From positions 138,256,498-138,320,497 of the forward strand of contig CM063502.1 of NCBI GenBank assembly GCA_032207245.1: a stretch of DNA of 64,000 nucleotides, read 5' to 3'. This DNA is from Pardosa pseudoannulata (Eukaryota; Arthropoda; Arachnida; Araneae; Lycosidae). Below the pieces are notes generated by a model that was not told the origin of the DNA, made no database searches, and saw nothing but the letters and a program-made list of their open reading frames with translations. Of the stretch, positions 52,001 through 56,866 are shown piece after piece. How positions within the stretch are numbered: the first letter of the stretch is position 1; each line of letters opens with the position of its first letter. A program made the translations under genes and the position numbers.

Positions 52001-54110
52001 ATTAAAGAAAGTTCATTCATATATGGTTTTATTAAAGAATTTTTTAAAAATAAAATATTAAATCATTTAGAAGTTTTATTAGTTAGCATAATTTTAAACT
52101 CATAATTACCAGTTTAAATAAGAGAAAGATAATTAAAAAAAAATTTTTTTTGCATGAAAAATGAATAATTGAAAGAAATTAGGTTTAATCATATTTTAAT
52201 ACATTCATTTTTATATTTTAAAATTCCCTATTTTCTTTTCTTTCTTTTTTTTAAACCTGTTGACTCAGTAAAATCTTGCAATTACAAAAGTTTCTGTTTT
52301 AATAATGGTTAGACTCATCTTTACTAGTCATGCTTAAATTGTATTGATAATGTTCAAATTTATCTTTTATTTAGAGGAAATCAATAAATTTACAGTAATT
52401 TTGGCTGCTGTTGATCAAGATGGAAGTATTACAATCAAAAAGCCACTTGAGGTTTGTAAAGCAATATTTTGAAGTTAACTACTTTTTAAAAATATGTGGT
52501 TTTAAGTATAAGATAACTCCTATGTTTCATTGTAAGATAACTAATCTGAAAACATTAACAGATCTAAAATTAAAACTTTGTTATACTAAATTACTCATTC
52601 AAAAATAGATATAAACGTGGAAACTGTCCATAGTTTTAACTGGGTACTTTTAAATGATTATCTTAAAGTTAAAAAATAAAGTTTAAAAAATGATATGTGG
52701 TGAAATGTTTTAAAAAAGGAAAGTTTTAGTCATATTACTTTTAATACAATGCTGCAGTTGTCTTATTTGATACCTTTATATTTTATAGATATATATTTCA
52801 TATATTAGGTATTAAATTAGCCTTTATTTTTGATATGATATGATAGATGAATATCTATTCTTCTTGTTATACTTTAAATGTTTTTAAAAAATTTTCTATT
52901 TACATCTTAAGTATTTATAACATACTATTGCATTTATCCTTTCTTTCTTTCTTAATGTATTAACTTTGTTAATTTTGCGTATATTATTAAAATTTAGGTG
53001 TTTAATTTTTTTTTCAGAAAACATATAGCTGTTCCTTTGAAGGTCATAGCAAACCTATAACATCTTGTTGCACTACTGAAAACGGAGATGTTATATCTTG
53101 TTCCCTTGATGGATCAGTGAATTTATGGAAAGTTTTGACTGATAATGCAAATGTTACTTTATTACATTCTTCATTGATAACTGGAATAATTGTATCCTCA
53201 TCACTTGAGTTTGCTGTTAGTAGTGATGGGTATGGGAACTTAATATTATGGAAAATCAATCTGGAAGATTCATCATCTCCCTTAATCTATGCTGGAAAGA
53301 GAAGTGTTTGTATTATTTCCATGATGTTATATTCAAAATCAGTTTTACTAATAGATATTAACTTAATCAATATGCATTTTCAGCTTTGTATTCTATATTA
53401 TCTTTTGTTTAATGCAACTTTTATATTTTTATGTTAAGTGTATTAATTCTTTGAAACTTGAAGTTCTTAACAAATGTAAATTACAGAAGTTTAATAAGTT
53501 TCTTACCTTATGTTTGGTGTCATTATATTGACTGTTTCAATAACAGTGACATAGTTTTGTTATATTAATATAAATTAAATGTGCTAATCAATTTGAAAAA
53601 TGTCAGGCTTTATTTAGTCATTTGCTAAAAAAAGCAACTTGTGAACTTTAACTTATGTGTGTATAGTACCATTTTGCTCAAGCTAAGTAATATTATAAAC
53701 TGTAACTCCAATAGTATTCAGTTATTTGTTACTTAGTTCTCTTAAATTGGATTTCATTTATTTGAAGGTGATGTATTAGTAAGAAAGTACATAAAACTGT
53801 TTCATAAATAAGGAGTTAAAAGGAATACTGTTATTTAATCACTTTTGTATGGCTGACTTAAAAGATATGCTTAAAAATTACAAAGAAAACAAACTTTTAA
53901 ATTTTTGTGTGCATTTAACTTATTTTGACAGTGTTCACTGTTTTCTGTATAGTATACTGGAGGCTTCATTCGAGCTATATCTTGGCTGAAAGATGACAAC
54001 TTTGCTTGTGCTGGAAATCAAACTACAGGAAATGGTGAAGAAGATCACTTCCTACATATTATCAATATAGAGCGAAGTTTAACAAATGCAACTTCTGTGT
54101 ATAACTTCCA
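12168..54110 (+). CDS. TEP1: TEP1 (telomerase protein component 1) homologue, partial gene, 32 exons
   Basis: TEP1 is a large NTPase/WD40 protein of vault particles that also binds telomerase RNA. About 1,600 codons are visible, against about 2,600 residues in human TEP1. Domain order: the C-terminal end of a vWA/TROVE module (exons 12168-14050), DUF4062 (IFVSSTFKDM, 14314-25691), a NACHT-type ATPase with Walker A GQVGSGKTAF (27364-27543) and Walker B IILIIDGLDHL (28798-28933), a helical region (31416-39901), then WD40 repeats (40380-54110). A vWA tail followed by DUF4062 separates TEP1 from NPHP3 and NWD proteins, which share DUF4062 and NACHT. All exon junctions use GT-AG and are phase-consistent except for a one-base problem in the second exon. 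The N-terminal TROVE exons are not found upstream. The last exon ends on a phase-2 donor, so more exons are expected beyond the Tc1 relic and gap. Introns vary from about 90 bases to 9 kb. Confidence 0.85.
12606..12672 (+). CDS. TEP1: TEP1 exon b (apparent one-base frameshift)
   Basis: In frame with exon a it reads FTESSISEKDVYLTGASS. The TTT at 12660-12662 then breaks the frame, and a TAA falls on the last three bases. The next exon needs a 2-base overhang (phase 2), which would be obtained with one T fewer. Splice sites are good (TTTTAG and gtatgt). A sequencing or assembly error is as likely as real decay. Confidence 0.55.
13583..13670. repeat. (TA)n(GT)n microsatellite in a TEP1 intron
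   Basis: About 68 bases of TA followed by 20 bases of GT. Confidence 0.95.
13874..14050 (+). CDS. TEP1: TEP1 exon c: end of the TROVE/vWA module and linker
   Basis: It encodes FIAERSNGGQLAYVDGIDIK, a helix followed by a short linker, and then a low-conservation segment ending VIPVICKMPK. Phases are 2 in and 2 out. Confidence 0.75.
14314..14490 (+). CDS. TEP1: TEP1 exon d: DUF4062, first half
   Basis: It encodes VRIFVSSTFKDMMSERDLLV and then IAEIDLRWGITEADSS. F[IV]SSTF-DM--ER--L and EIDLRWGIT are the signature of DUF4062, the TIR/Sir2-like domain ahead of NACHT in TEP1, NPHP3 and NWD1. The donor at 14491 opens the 9-kb intron filled with nested transposons. Confidence 0.9.
14785..14848. repeat. 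(AAAT)n(TA)n microsatellite in a TEP1 intron
   Basis: Five AAAT-type units run into about 45 bases of TA. Confidence 0.95.
15028..15576 (-). repeat. 3' LTR of the Gmr1-like retrotransposon
   Basis: It begins TGTAAACTCGCC on the plus strand and ends ATACTTACA, and matches 22266-22812 almost base for base. A polyadenylation-type AATAAA is present on the element's strand (about 15169-15174). The open frames within it occur equally in the other LTR and are not genes. A purine-rich tract (AGGGCGGGCG on the minus strand, 15577-15586) next to it is the candidate polypurine primer. Confidence 0.9.
15577..16029 (-). other. 3' untranslated region of the LTR retrotransposon
   Basis: About 450 bases lie between the end of RNase H and the 3' LTR without a meaningful frame. 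There is therefore neither a second integrase nor an env-like gene downstream of RNase H, which supports the unusual pol order. Confidence 0.7.
16030..16622 (-). pseudogene. Retrotransposon RNase H (frameshifted)
   Basis: It follows the RT with the connection segment GFYRTYIKNYAMLAAPLTEL and then, in another frame (16431-16030), a Ty3/Gypsy RNase H. Recognisable pieces are PIAFVSQKLNGAQKNW, the catalytic E in ATIEKEAWGILFAL, TDHNPLKFL and HLAADAMSR. The change of frame near 16410-16430 is a disabling mutation. The stop is shortly after DAMSR. Confidence 0.85.
17203..18006 (-). mobile_element. hAT element, internally deleted, inserted in the RT
   Basis: Terminal inverted repeats CAGGGCTTCGAACCG occur at both ends, with a perfect 8-bp target duplication CTTTTTAG (17195-17202 and 18007-18014), the hAT hallmark. 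Sub-terminal repeats of the GGTTTTCGGTTCAGTTCCGG type occur on both sides. The minus strand retains a piece of the transposase C-terminus (about 17650-17800): PATQVSVERAFSGLKFIL, the hAT dimerisation motif, followed by RSNLSETTLEDILI. The rest of the transposase is missing, so it is non-autonomous. Confidence 0.95.
17650..17800 (-). pseudogene. hAT transposase C-terminal dimerisation fragment
   Basis: The reading AAPATQVSVERAFSGLKF followed by LRDNRSNLSETTLEDI matches the conserved C-terminal dimerisation region of hAT transposases. It is a fragment within the 804-bp element; no RNase H-like catalytic core is present. Confidence 0.85.
18291..18611 (-). pseudogene. Integrase C-terminal GPY/F-like segment
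   Basis: It encodes NLRSSNKEFKKGDPVVVLIP, then ARWQGLAKIVNQLRPHSFLI and a basic tail. This is the small SH3-like/GPY-F type module that ends Ty3/Gypsy integrases. A stop lies at its end; about 57 bases on, the RT entry segment begins, in an adjacent frame. Confidence 0.75.
18714..19244 (-). CDS. Retrotransposon integrase catalytic core (DDE)
   Basis: An rve-type core: first Asp in VVNIDLIGPI, second in NVIASDNGTNFNS, and Glu in PQSNGLVERFNRTLKGML, with the usual D,D-35-E spacing. It continues YVLWAYREIPNATTGVSPFQ and LYGRP. It inserts the cDNA copy into the genome. It lies 5' of the RT on the coding strand, which is the key observation for this element. A frame change separates it from the C-terminal segment. 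Confidence 0.9.
   Translation of the reverse strand: MPFQVVNIDLIGPIDPPSSKGHKYILCMIDQHTRWAEAVPLGNLNAKSTCEALLSIFSRTGIANVIASDNGTNFNSKLTTEFEKRLGASPRFSTPMYPQSNGLVERFNRTLKGMLHDVFREEGRNWYVQLPYVLWAYREIPNATTGVSPFQLLYGRPAQGPLHILKSTWTGESAGA
19225..19524 (-). CDS. Integrase N-terminal HHCC zinc-binding domain
   Basis: Residues LELAHNSVFGSHMGYRKTLE, RLRYSFYWETM and CKACVQCQL give the H-x(n)-H-C-x2-C zinc site (integrase_H2C2) that precedes the DDE core. It overlaps the core frame by about 20 bases in a different frame, indicating one small indel. Confidence 0.88.
   Translation of the reverse strand: MRFLYHMDKVLGEKIAQLVLPKSRHEEVLELAHNSVFGSHMGYRKTLERLRYSFYWETMKIDVEKYCKACVQCQLKNHVKTRDRAPITPVARPDAISSG
19526..19960 (-). 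pseudogene. Protease-integrase spacer of the retrotransposon polyprotein
   Basis: A hydrophilic segment rich in Glu, Gly and Lys with no recognised domain. It begins just after the protease frame and ends just before the integrase zinc domain. It probably includes the end of the protease (FPTEVICVVARSMDDDMLLP). Confidence 0.5.
19961..20359 (-). pseudogene. Gag CCHC knuckle and aspartic protease of the retrotransposon
   Basis: It contains LCGDKEHFKRDCPRARR, a zinc-knuckle piece. Its first Cys is in the gag frame, so a one-base indel in a T run separates the two frames. A retropepsin active site follows (IIDALLDSGREVTVV), with Arg where Ala is usual after D-S-G. The whole is frameshifted relative to gag. 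Confidence 0.8.
20263..21319 (-). pseudogene. Retrotransposon gag (capsid, SCAN-like type)
   Basis: The likely start is the ATG at 21319-21317 (MSFLYKVKKADLVSW), broken by a frameshift before the long frame from 21174. The long frame has a charged coiled-coil-like N-terminus (EECLEKEEKERAYELEAL), then a helical capsid region (WNLFFNSLEKAFACKKV; LLGEKAANLF; REFEPSPETCLDNFRKAKR). This layout is typical of arthropod Ty3/Gypsy gags. It forms the particle around the RNA. Confidence 0.8.
21743..22081. mobile_element. 339-bp TIR element (MITE) in the retrotransposon leader
   Basis: Perfect 20-base terminal inverted repeats AGCCCCGTTTACATGTGCCA at both ends. Both sides are flanked by GTA (21740-21742 and 22082-22084), a 3-bp target duplication as in PIF/Harbinger-type elements. 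The inside is less AT-rich than the host and contains repeated TACCCGGGTA-like palindromes. No coding sequence. The superfamily assignment is tentative. Confidence 0.8.
22246..22263 (-). promoter_or_regulatory. Candidate primer-binding site
   Basis: Two bases inside the 5' LTR, the element's strand reads TGGTGACAGGCGGG. This begins with TGG, as expected for pairing with a tRNA 3'-CCA end. The tRNA is not identified. Confidence 0.4.
22266..22812 (-). repeat. 5' LTR of the Gmr1-like retrotransposon
   Basis: It matches 15028-15576 with few differences, has TG...CA ends, and is directly followed by the target duplication GTAAC at 22813-22817. Confidence 0.9.
23455..23694 (+). CDS. TEP1: TEP1 exon e: DUF4062, second half
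   Basis: It encodes CLLEAQKADLLVGMIGDRYG, then SITDLEMQAGAL and REKAFFYFRDNSFL. G-x-x-G-x-RYG and TxxE-x-E/M are conserved DUF4062 features. It resumes the frame of exon d exactly across the 9-kb intron (phase 2), which shows that the transposons lie in an intron. Confidence 0.92.
24459..24572 (+). CDS. TEP1: TEP1 exon f: end of DUF4062
   Basis: It encodes SHVPQKWVSHFSSEDANSKT followed by VEALKKKIIDRKF, the segment linking DUF4062 to the NACHT region. The GG then gttaga donor is weak, but it is the only one giving the right phase. Confidence 0.85.
25574..25691 (+). CDS. TEP1: TEP1 exon g
   Basis: It encodes YPCHFAGIYENKPILAGLDV then GNRVLEDLWEAVQKIHKK, matching the TEP1 stretch in which YxCxW/F and a 'V--DLW' helix precede the ATPase. 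Phase 2 in, 0 out. Confidence 0.88.
25733..25772. repeat. (TA)n microsatellite in a TEP1 intron
   Basis: About 40 bases of TA. Confidence 0.95.
26209..26360 (+). repeat. tRNA-derived SINE copy in a TEP1 intron
   Basis: B box GGGTTTGAATTCC, body GAAGTCAGCTTTAAACAGTA and a tail ending AAATCAAACCAAA. It has the same block order as the copies at 7305 and 10979. It is 5'-truncated, and its CpGs have largely decayed to TpG/CpA. Confidence 0.65.
27364..27543 (+). CDS. TEP1: TEP1 exon h: NACHT Walker A
   Basis: It encodes DPYYDSIGEEEIYQQ, NFYVGKENFPIESIVKRI and the P-loop GIFVICGQVGSGKTAFA. The glycines, Lys and Thr of GxxGxGKT are intact, so nucleotide binding is expected. Confidence 0.92.
28517..28671 (+). 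CDS. TEP1: TEP1 exon i
   Basis: It encodes VQLLQHLKSFAVVKFFIGLS, then RDLSYMLQYICNSIAHVLG: the helix and strand after the P-loop in NACHT ATPases. Confidence 0.88.
28798..28933 (+). CDS. TEP1: TEP1 exon j: NACHT Walker B
   Basis: It encodes HQFPDILMEAVNCSGG and then RDIILIIDGLDHLEKDD, a hydrophobic strand ending in D-G-L-D as in NACHT Walker B. Two AGs lie close together; only the second (28796-28797) keeps the frame, because the first brings in a TGA. Confidence 0.88.
28965..29037. repeat. (TA)n microsatellite in a TEP1 intron
   Basis: About 72 bases of uninterrupted TA, starting about 30 bases after a splice donor. Confidence 0.95.
29483..30223. mobile_element. hAT element, second copy of the family, in a TEP1 intron
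   Basis: The ends CAGGGCTTTGAACC and GGTTTGAAGCCCTG are the TIRs of the 17203-18006 element with a few changes. The flanking 8-mers GTTATTAC and GTTTGTAC match at 6 of 8 positions, an aged target duplication. Interior blocks such as ATTGGCATTGTTATC and AACAAAATGACTGAAA are shared. It lacks the transposase fragment of copy 1 and carries a SINE instead (29844-30015). Confidence 0.88.
29844..30015 (-). repeat. tRNA-derived SINE nested in the second hAT copy
   Basis: On the minus strand: A-box-like ATGACCAAATTGTTAGGGC, B-box-like ATGTATTCAAATACTAC, body TTTCTTAAGCAGTAGGTC and CTCATTAGCTCTCATG, tail ACCAAAACAAAG. Its position between two stretches that are continuous in the other hAT copy shows it landed after the hAT. 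Confidence 0.7.
31416..31700 (+). CDS. TEP1: TEP1 exon k: NACHT, post-Walker B
   Basis: It encodes VKIIFTVSETSDAFKIL, then FEELPSLQQSDQEKFVRNYL and NPYYLLVVCEFLRIYGTF. The IIFTVS strand, the LPSL-Q-D--K-V--YL helix and the NPYYL--V-EFLR motif are standard for the NACHT winged-helix side in TEP1. Confidence 0.9.
31821..31953 (+). CDS. TEP1: TEP1 exon l
   Basis: It encodes LESMLQKLPSTVILLFQEII and FGSNLVQNILTLLCITKEG. This is the LP-T--LL---I--E--G pattern of the helical domain following NACHT. Confidence 0.87.
32133..32352. mobile_element. 220-bp piggyBac-type MITE
   Basis: Ends CCCTTAATTTGGCTAAG and CTTGTCAAATTAAGGG form imperfect inverted repeats flanked by TTAA on both sides (32129-32132 and 32353-32356), the piggyBac target and CCC terminal pattern. 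Non-coding. Confidence 0.75.
33141..33366. mobile_element. Possible hAT-type MITE
   Basis: The left end CAGGGCTGGAATTAGTAG and right end CAGAACTGCCCTG are consistent with the CAGGGC(C/T)GG... termini of a hAT family. The flanking 8-mers do not clearly match. It contains repeated 'GGTGGCTAAT/GGTGGCTGAAT'-like pieces. Non-coding. Confidence 0.4.
35286..35475 (+). CDS. TEP1: TEP1 exon m
   Basis: It encodes GLDESDLHYILSFVM, then FSDLKEKIKSLDPNNLICQV and FCSMMYVVNTF. The GL-E--L--IL opening is the typical start of the helical region after the short 'I-K-G' linker. It follows a 3.3-kb intron. Confidence 0.85.
36536..36645 (+). CDS. TEP1: TEP1 exon n
   Basis: It encodes QMSLCLMGTEFEKAVQKFYL, then NYITQCIYLHSVLA. 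Phases 2 and 1 match the neighbours. The open frame continues past the donor but loses similarity. Confidence 0.82.
37409..37718 (+). CDS. TEP1: TEP1 exon o
   Basis: It encodes GYFYSMCDVNNDGSYSGQSG, AIRSLLYHMFYGNLFKELCD and a helical tail ending FYDFVSRNFHIFHQ. It corresponds to the TEP1 segment with D-DxSGxF, then a LPYHLL-like helix, and the F--FVR---H-L--YP lead-in to the WD40 region. Confidence 0.88.
39402..39423. repeat. Adjacent T run and G run
   Basis: Nine T followed by about a dozen G in a TEP1 intron. The length of such runs is often uncertain in assemblies. Confidence 0.8.
39748..39901 (+). CDS. TEP1: TEP1 exon p
   Basis: It encodes YPQLVMQQALNEPSDSVV and later RSDLLDYRLATFNGFLK. 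YPQL--QQALN-P matches the conserved TEP1/NWD stretch just before the first WD repeat. Confidence 0.88.
40050..40120 (+). repeat. A30 tract followed by a G-quadruplex-forming run
   Basis: Thirty A (40050-40079) are followed, after 14 bases, by five G runs at 40094-40120 separated by single T, T, TT and A. This fits the G3+N1-7 four-tract rule for a G-quadruplex. It lies in an intron between TEP1 exons p and q, on the coding strand. Confidence 0.85.
40380..40475 (+). CDS. TEP1: TEP1 exon q: first WD40 blades
   Basis: It encodes NITASVGEKNKPLVVLGSED and GYLKILDLATRK, the strand pattern of a WD repeat with the D-L end in place of W-D. Confidence 0.85.
42026..42150 (+). CDS. TEP1: TEP1 exon r: WD40 repeat
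   Basis: It encodes RTIKGHISAITCITFV and LCTSSVDGTLSLWNSDDF. The GH, D-G-T and LW residues are in place. Confidence 0.9.
43213..43362 (+). CDS. TEP1: TEP1 exon s: WD40 repeat
   Basis: It encodes VLKGHKHNVTCCCGDPASSI then SSGWDNSVRLWSLADGRSIS, a canonical WD repeat. The donor is ttcAA then gtactc, after which the open frame loses similarity. Confidence 0.9.
43635..43743 (+). CDS. TEP1: TEP1 exon t: WD40 repeat
   Basis: It encodes CPVNCIDHHPFKQQIACGLW and NGSVQIWDTVSMKKIL, ending with IWD. Confidence 0.9.
43837..43956 (+). CDS. TEP1: TEP1 exon u: WD40 repeat
   Basis: It encodes AFSSLSGSVKSLAYTPDGVN and then FFGSEISIWSSEEGLK. The intron before it is only 93 bases, with a T-rich run directly ahead of the acceptor. 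Confidence 0.9.
44189..44287 (+). CDS. TEP1: TEP1 exon v: WD40 repeat
   Basis: It encodes ISSLRGHILSVKALSFSYDS and VSGSDDCTIK. The repeat's VW is supplied by the next exon. Confidence 0.9.
45822..45966 (+). CDS. TEP1: TEP1 exon w: WD40 repeat
   Basis: It starts VWSSEHGSHVSTISDCKF, completing the previous repeat, and ends LAVAFQNSEIWIIDINNG. Confidence 0.88.
46312..46460 (+). CDS. TEP1: TEP1 exon x: WD40 region
   Basis: It encodes NVICKFTLASDFLSAFSKHI and KLVVFGTKTGKLM, a diverged blade. The intron 3' of it holds a decayed transposase-like sequence. Confidence 0.82.
46850..47770 (-). pseudogene. Decayed transposase-like sequence, possibly piggyBac type
   Basis: The minus strand of this intron gives broken but non-random coding text. 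It starts near 47450 with LSQREIEKLRKGFDAENYTD, and at 46858-47103 has PEWIRLNLHELKKI, ITLSNLFSDL and EKTEFGIIRQKMNFWKLQHL. The spacing resembles the N-terminal half of piggyBac-like transposases (acidic N-terminus, 'W--(T/L)--EL--F-AI', then 'F--IM-R-RFW-L---L'). Several stops and frame changes are present, and no catalytic Asp residues can be placed. Another DDE family remains possible. Confidence 0.4.
47871..48010 (+). CDS. TEP1: TEP1 exon y: WD40 region
   Basis: It encodes IGDLLTSSISERFDMGVKIT and TIICGTAEGDIGIFSYPEEM, a blade with G-A-E-G-D-I-G-I-F at its third strand. Confidence 0.87.
48108..48210 (+). CDS. TEP1: TEP1 exon z: WD40 repeat
   Basis: It encodes SKTFCAVHRGFITTFSLTLK and LLLLSTGSDN. 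The repeat is completed by ALKLWN in the next exon. Confidence 0.88.
48304..48417 (+). CDS. TEP1: TEP1 exon aa: WD40 repeat
   Basis: It encodes ALKLWNVDQSREDLILLEER and YSKHKDGITYSIFDPNIN. Confidence 0.9.
49001..49067. repeat. (TA)n microsatellite in a TEP1 intron
   Basis: About 66 bases of uninterrupted TA. Confidence 0.95.
49683..49811 (+). CDS. TEP1: TEP1 exon bb: WD40 repeat
   Basis: It encodes FNNLLTGSHDNNIILWTED and NVLQGLHSDVTNIACS, the end of one repeat and the start of the next. Confidence 0.9.
49935..50061 (+). CDS. TEP1: TEP1 exon cc: WD40 repeat
   Basis: It encodes GEYVLGCSNDGAIVMWSRSG, then TTIPRIELSSATLTFFVAE. The acceptor is TTTTTTCAAG. Phase 1 out fits exon dd. Confidence 0.88.
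50062..52374. other. 2.3-kb TEP1 intron, no other feature supported
   Basis: AT-rich, with an A25 run at 50187-50211. Short open frames here have no domain character. Confidence 0.6.
52375..52451 (+). CDS. TEP1: TEP1 exon dd: WD40 region
   Basis: It encodes EINKFTVILAAVDQDGSITI and KKPLE. D-Q-D-G-S-I-T-I is a blade strand. The GAG then gtttgt donor has the +3 T also used by two other exons of this gene. Confidence 0.78.
53018..53305 (+). CDS. TEP1: TEP1 exon ee: two WD40 repeats
   Basis: It encodes CSFEGHSKPITSCCTTENGD, SCSLDGSVNLWKVLTD, EFAVSSDGYGNLILWKINL, ending AGKRS. The donor is placed at AGT then gtttgt by phase with the next exon; the frame stays open further, so this end is less certain. 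Confidence 0.87.
53953..54110 (+). CDS. TEP1: TEP1 exon ff, last visible exon
   Basis: It encodes YTGGFIRAISWLKDDNFACA, then EEDHFLHIINIERSLTN, ending on a strong donor (CA then gtaagt, phase 2). More exons are therefore required, but only a Tc1 relic, the gap and an opposite-strand gene follow. Confidence 0.85.
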
Positions 54111-54171
54111 GTAAGTTTTCTTTCAGTTTTTTTCATACTATTAAAAATTTTGTAAATAAAATACACACTTA

Positions 54172-55075
54172 GACAAAAAAAAATTGCACACCTAGAAAGA
54201 GTGAGCCGAATGGGACAAAAATCAGTAGATATGATGTACATGTACAGAAAAAACAAATGTTTACAATTTGAGAAAAATTGGAGGATTTATTCAAGTGATA
54301 GAGCTTTACAGAATGAAAAGCTCTAATGCGTTTGACCACCTCTGGCCCTTATGCAAGCAGTTATTCAGCTTAACATTGATTGATAGAGGTGGTGGATGTC
54401 CTCCTGAGGGATATTCTGCCAAATTCTACAGAATTGGCATGTTAGATTATCAAAATCCCAAGCTGGTTGGAGGATCCTGCCCATAATGCTCCAAATGTGC
54501 TCAATAAGAGAGAGATCCAGCAACCTTGCTGGCCAAGGTAGCATTTGGCAAACATGAAGACAAGCAGTAAAAACATGTACTATGTAGGGTCAGCATTATC
54601 TTGCTGAAATTTAAGCCCATGATAGTCTGATATGAAGGGCAACACAATGAGGCATAGAACAAGCAAAGGGGTCCTACTCTGAAATTAAATGGCACCCCAG
54701 ACCATCGCTCCAGGTTGTTGGTCTGTTTGTCAGAAGATATTCAGGTTGGTATCCTACTGGCATTTGCGGCATCTCCACGCACATCTTTGCTAGTCATAAG
54801 GGCTCAGTTTAAAGCAGGACTCATCCCTGAAGACTATTTTACTCCAATCAGTGACATTCCAGTTCAAATGAGCCTGACACCAGTGCAAATGGGTTTGTCA
54901 TCGTATAGAGGCAACACTTCCTAGAGACAAAGCCTCTGAACCAGTCCATTTTACTGGGATGACATCAAAGGAGTAGGATCATTCAATAACCCCTCTCCCC
55001 TCATACGTTTGACCTTTGTTGCAAGGTTGTGTGACCCTCAACAGAGATCACTGCTGTATCAAGCATTGGTAGTTT
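54172..55075 (-). mobile_element. Tc1-like transposon relic, cut by the gap
   Basis: The minus strand carries a decayed Tc1-type transposase with the usual order of motifs: CQAHLNWNVTDWSKIVF, then (D)ESCF, PGAMVWGAI, SRTPLLV, the LKFQQDNA catalytic block and LPWPA(R), SLIEHIW, with SIMGRILQP near its end. Several stops and frame changes are present. The element end at about 54172 (GACAAAAAAAAATTGCACAC) resembles a Tc1 terminus. The other end is lost in the assembly gap. Confidence 0.85.
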
Positions 55076-55175
55076 NNNNNNNNNNNNNNNNNNNNNNNNN
55101 NNNNNNNNNNNNNNNNNNNNNNNNNNNNNNNNNNNNNNNNNNNNNNNNNNNNNNNNNNNNNNNNNNNNNNNNNNN
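55076..55175. other. Assembly gap (100 N)
   Basis: Exactly one hundred N, the convention for a gap of unknown length. It separates the Tc1 relic from the ARMC5-like exon. Confidence 1.
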
Positions 55176-56501
55176 CTGTAACTATATAAAGATCGGTCCC
55201 ATTTAGTGACATTTCTTGGAGAAATGTCTTGCACCTTTTCTATGTTCTTGCATTTTGTACTAGTGATTTCAGTATCAGTCTTTACATTATATTTAGGATG
55301 CATATTACTAGATATGTCTAATTGACATTCTGAGTTTAATTCTTCTATTGCTATATCTGTATCCATTTGGGTCTGAAATAAATATTCGCATGATGAGAGA
55401 AATGAACATTTTGGGTTATTTACAGTAGCTTTGCATTTATGTTTTTCAAGGAAAATTTCTAAACTCTTAGTAAGAATCTGTAGTACATCTAGACTTAACA
55501 AAATGTCTGATACTTTATGTTCATAAGCAAGAGGAATAAGAGATGTAATTATCTGTATATGAATATCTTGATATATTTGGTTCTGTAGAACTACTAATAA
55601 TGCCTTTAAACCAACAGCTCTATCAGTTCCATTGTTACTCCACATGTGTATATGATCTAAACAGCTACATAGAGCTAATGCTGCTAATTTATTCATTTCA
55701 CGGGATTCACAAGAAAACAAGACTTCTGTAAATAACTTTACAGCTCCTACTTTTATAAGGTTCGATCTTACTTCTTCCTGAGATGATAGATTTTTTAAAG
55801 AAATCAATGCGTGATTTCGAATTGATTTCTCATTATGAGAATACAATTCAACTAAAACTTTAAAAAAACTCCAATTCTAGAAGTTGTCGTGCACATGAAA
55901 GACTACAATTTTGGGTTAAATTGGCAATAGCTTTAATACTACATATCAGCAACTGGACATTAGAGGAATGCAGCAACTTTGCAATACATACAATACCATT
56001 TTCTTGAGCTATTATTTCTCTGGTTTTTGAACTTTTACCTAAGATCATTAATGTACGTACTGCAGTCTGTTGACAATTAACATTATTTGTTTCTGACAAA
56101 AAATTGATAATATTCGACACTGGCTTCATAAGATGTACAGCTTTAAATCCAACTTCAAATTTTGCCATATTACCTAAGGCACGACAAGCTCTGTTTTGAA
56201 TGTCATCACTAACAAAACTTTTCATTATTCTCATGAGAGAATTAATTCCATCATATTTAATTACTTCTTTTACAAATCCTAACTCAAGACATCCATCAGC
56301 AATAATACTTAAAGATATATTACAAAATTTAGGATGCTCTAAGAATGGAATTATTAGCTGTATCACAGAATACTTTAGTAACAGCTCCATTCTGTGTAAA
56401 TTTCTTACATAATTTTTACGGATTTTGACTAAAGCATCATATACTTCAGTGGTATTGGTACTTTTAAGTTTTTCTACTAGTTCTTTTTCAGTGTTGCCCA
56501 T
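55176..56501 (-). CDS. ARMC5: ARMC5-like armadillo-repeat protein, N-terminal exon (truncated, one-base frameshift)
   Basis: The start is the ATG at 56501-56499 (MGNTEKELVEKLKS); an in-frame TGA two codons upstream supports it. About 440 codons of armadillo helices follow: SDDIQNRACRALGNMAKFEV, QQTAVRTLMILGKSSKTREI, LLICSIKAIANLTQNCSLSC, then SIRNHALISLKNLSSQEEVR and NKLAALALCSCLDH. The NRACRALGN and C-L-S-CARQL segments resemble ARMC5, an armadillo-BTB protein that acts as a cullin-3 adaptor, for example in turnover of RNA polymerase II. The frame breaks at an A7 run (55862-55868, T7 on the coding strand); one base fewer would restore continuity between the two long frames. The gap removes everything after about SPRNVTKWDRSLYSY, including the expected BTB domain. 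Confidence 0.72.
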
Positions 56502-56866
56502 TTTTCAGTCTCTGGTATACAATTTTGGAATCTGGCCTTGGTATATAATCCCAAAAAATCTACCTTTGATTATTATTTTATGAAATTAGTTTGGCAAGTG
56601 GCATCTAGTGTCCTATAACAAAGAAGAGAAATTTAAATATATATTGTAAACAACTAATATGAATATCAATTAAATAAAATGGGAAAATTATAACTCTTAG
56701 ATTAATGCTTAATTCTGTCCTATGACCATGCTTGTTTACATTCTGAAAAAGTGACTATTATATATTAAATTTATAATGTTTAAAAGAATGATATTTAAAC
56801 ATTTATAATTTACTGCTATCAGATCACATATTAAAAAAAATAAAAGCAAGCATAATATATAAATAA

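Noticed and set aside
54268..54924. Plus-strand frames at 54268-54486 and 54715-54924
   Set aside because: They are antisense shadows of the decayed Tc1-like transposase on the minus strand.
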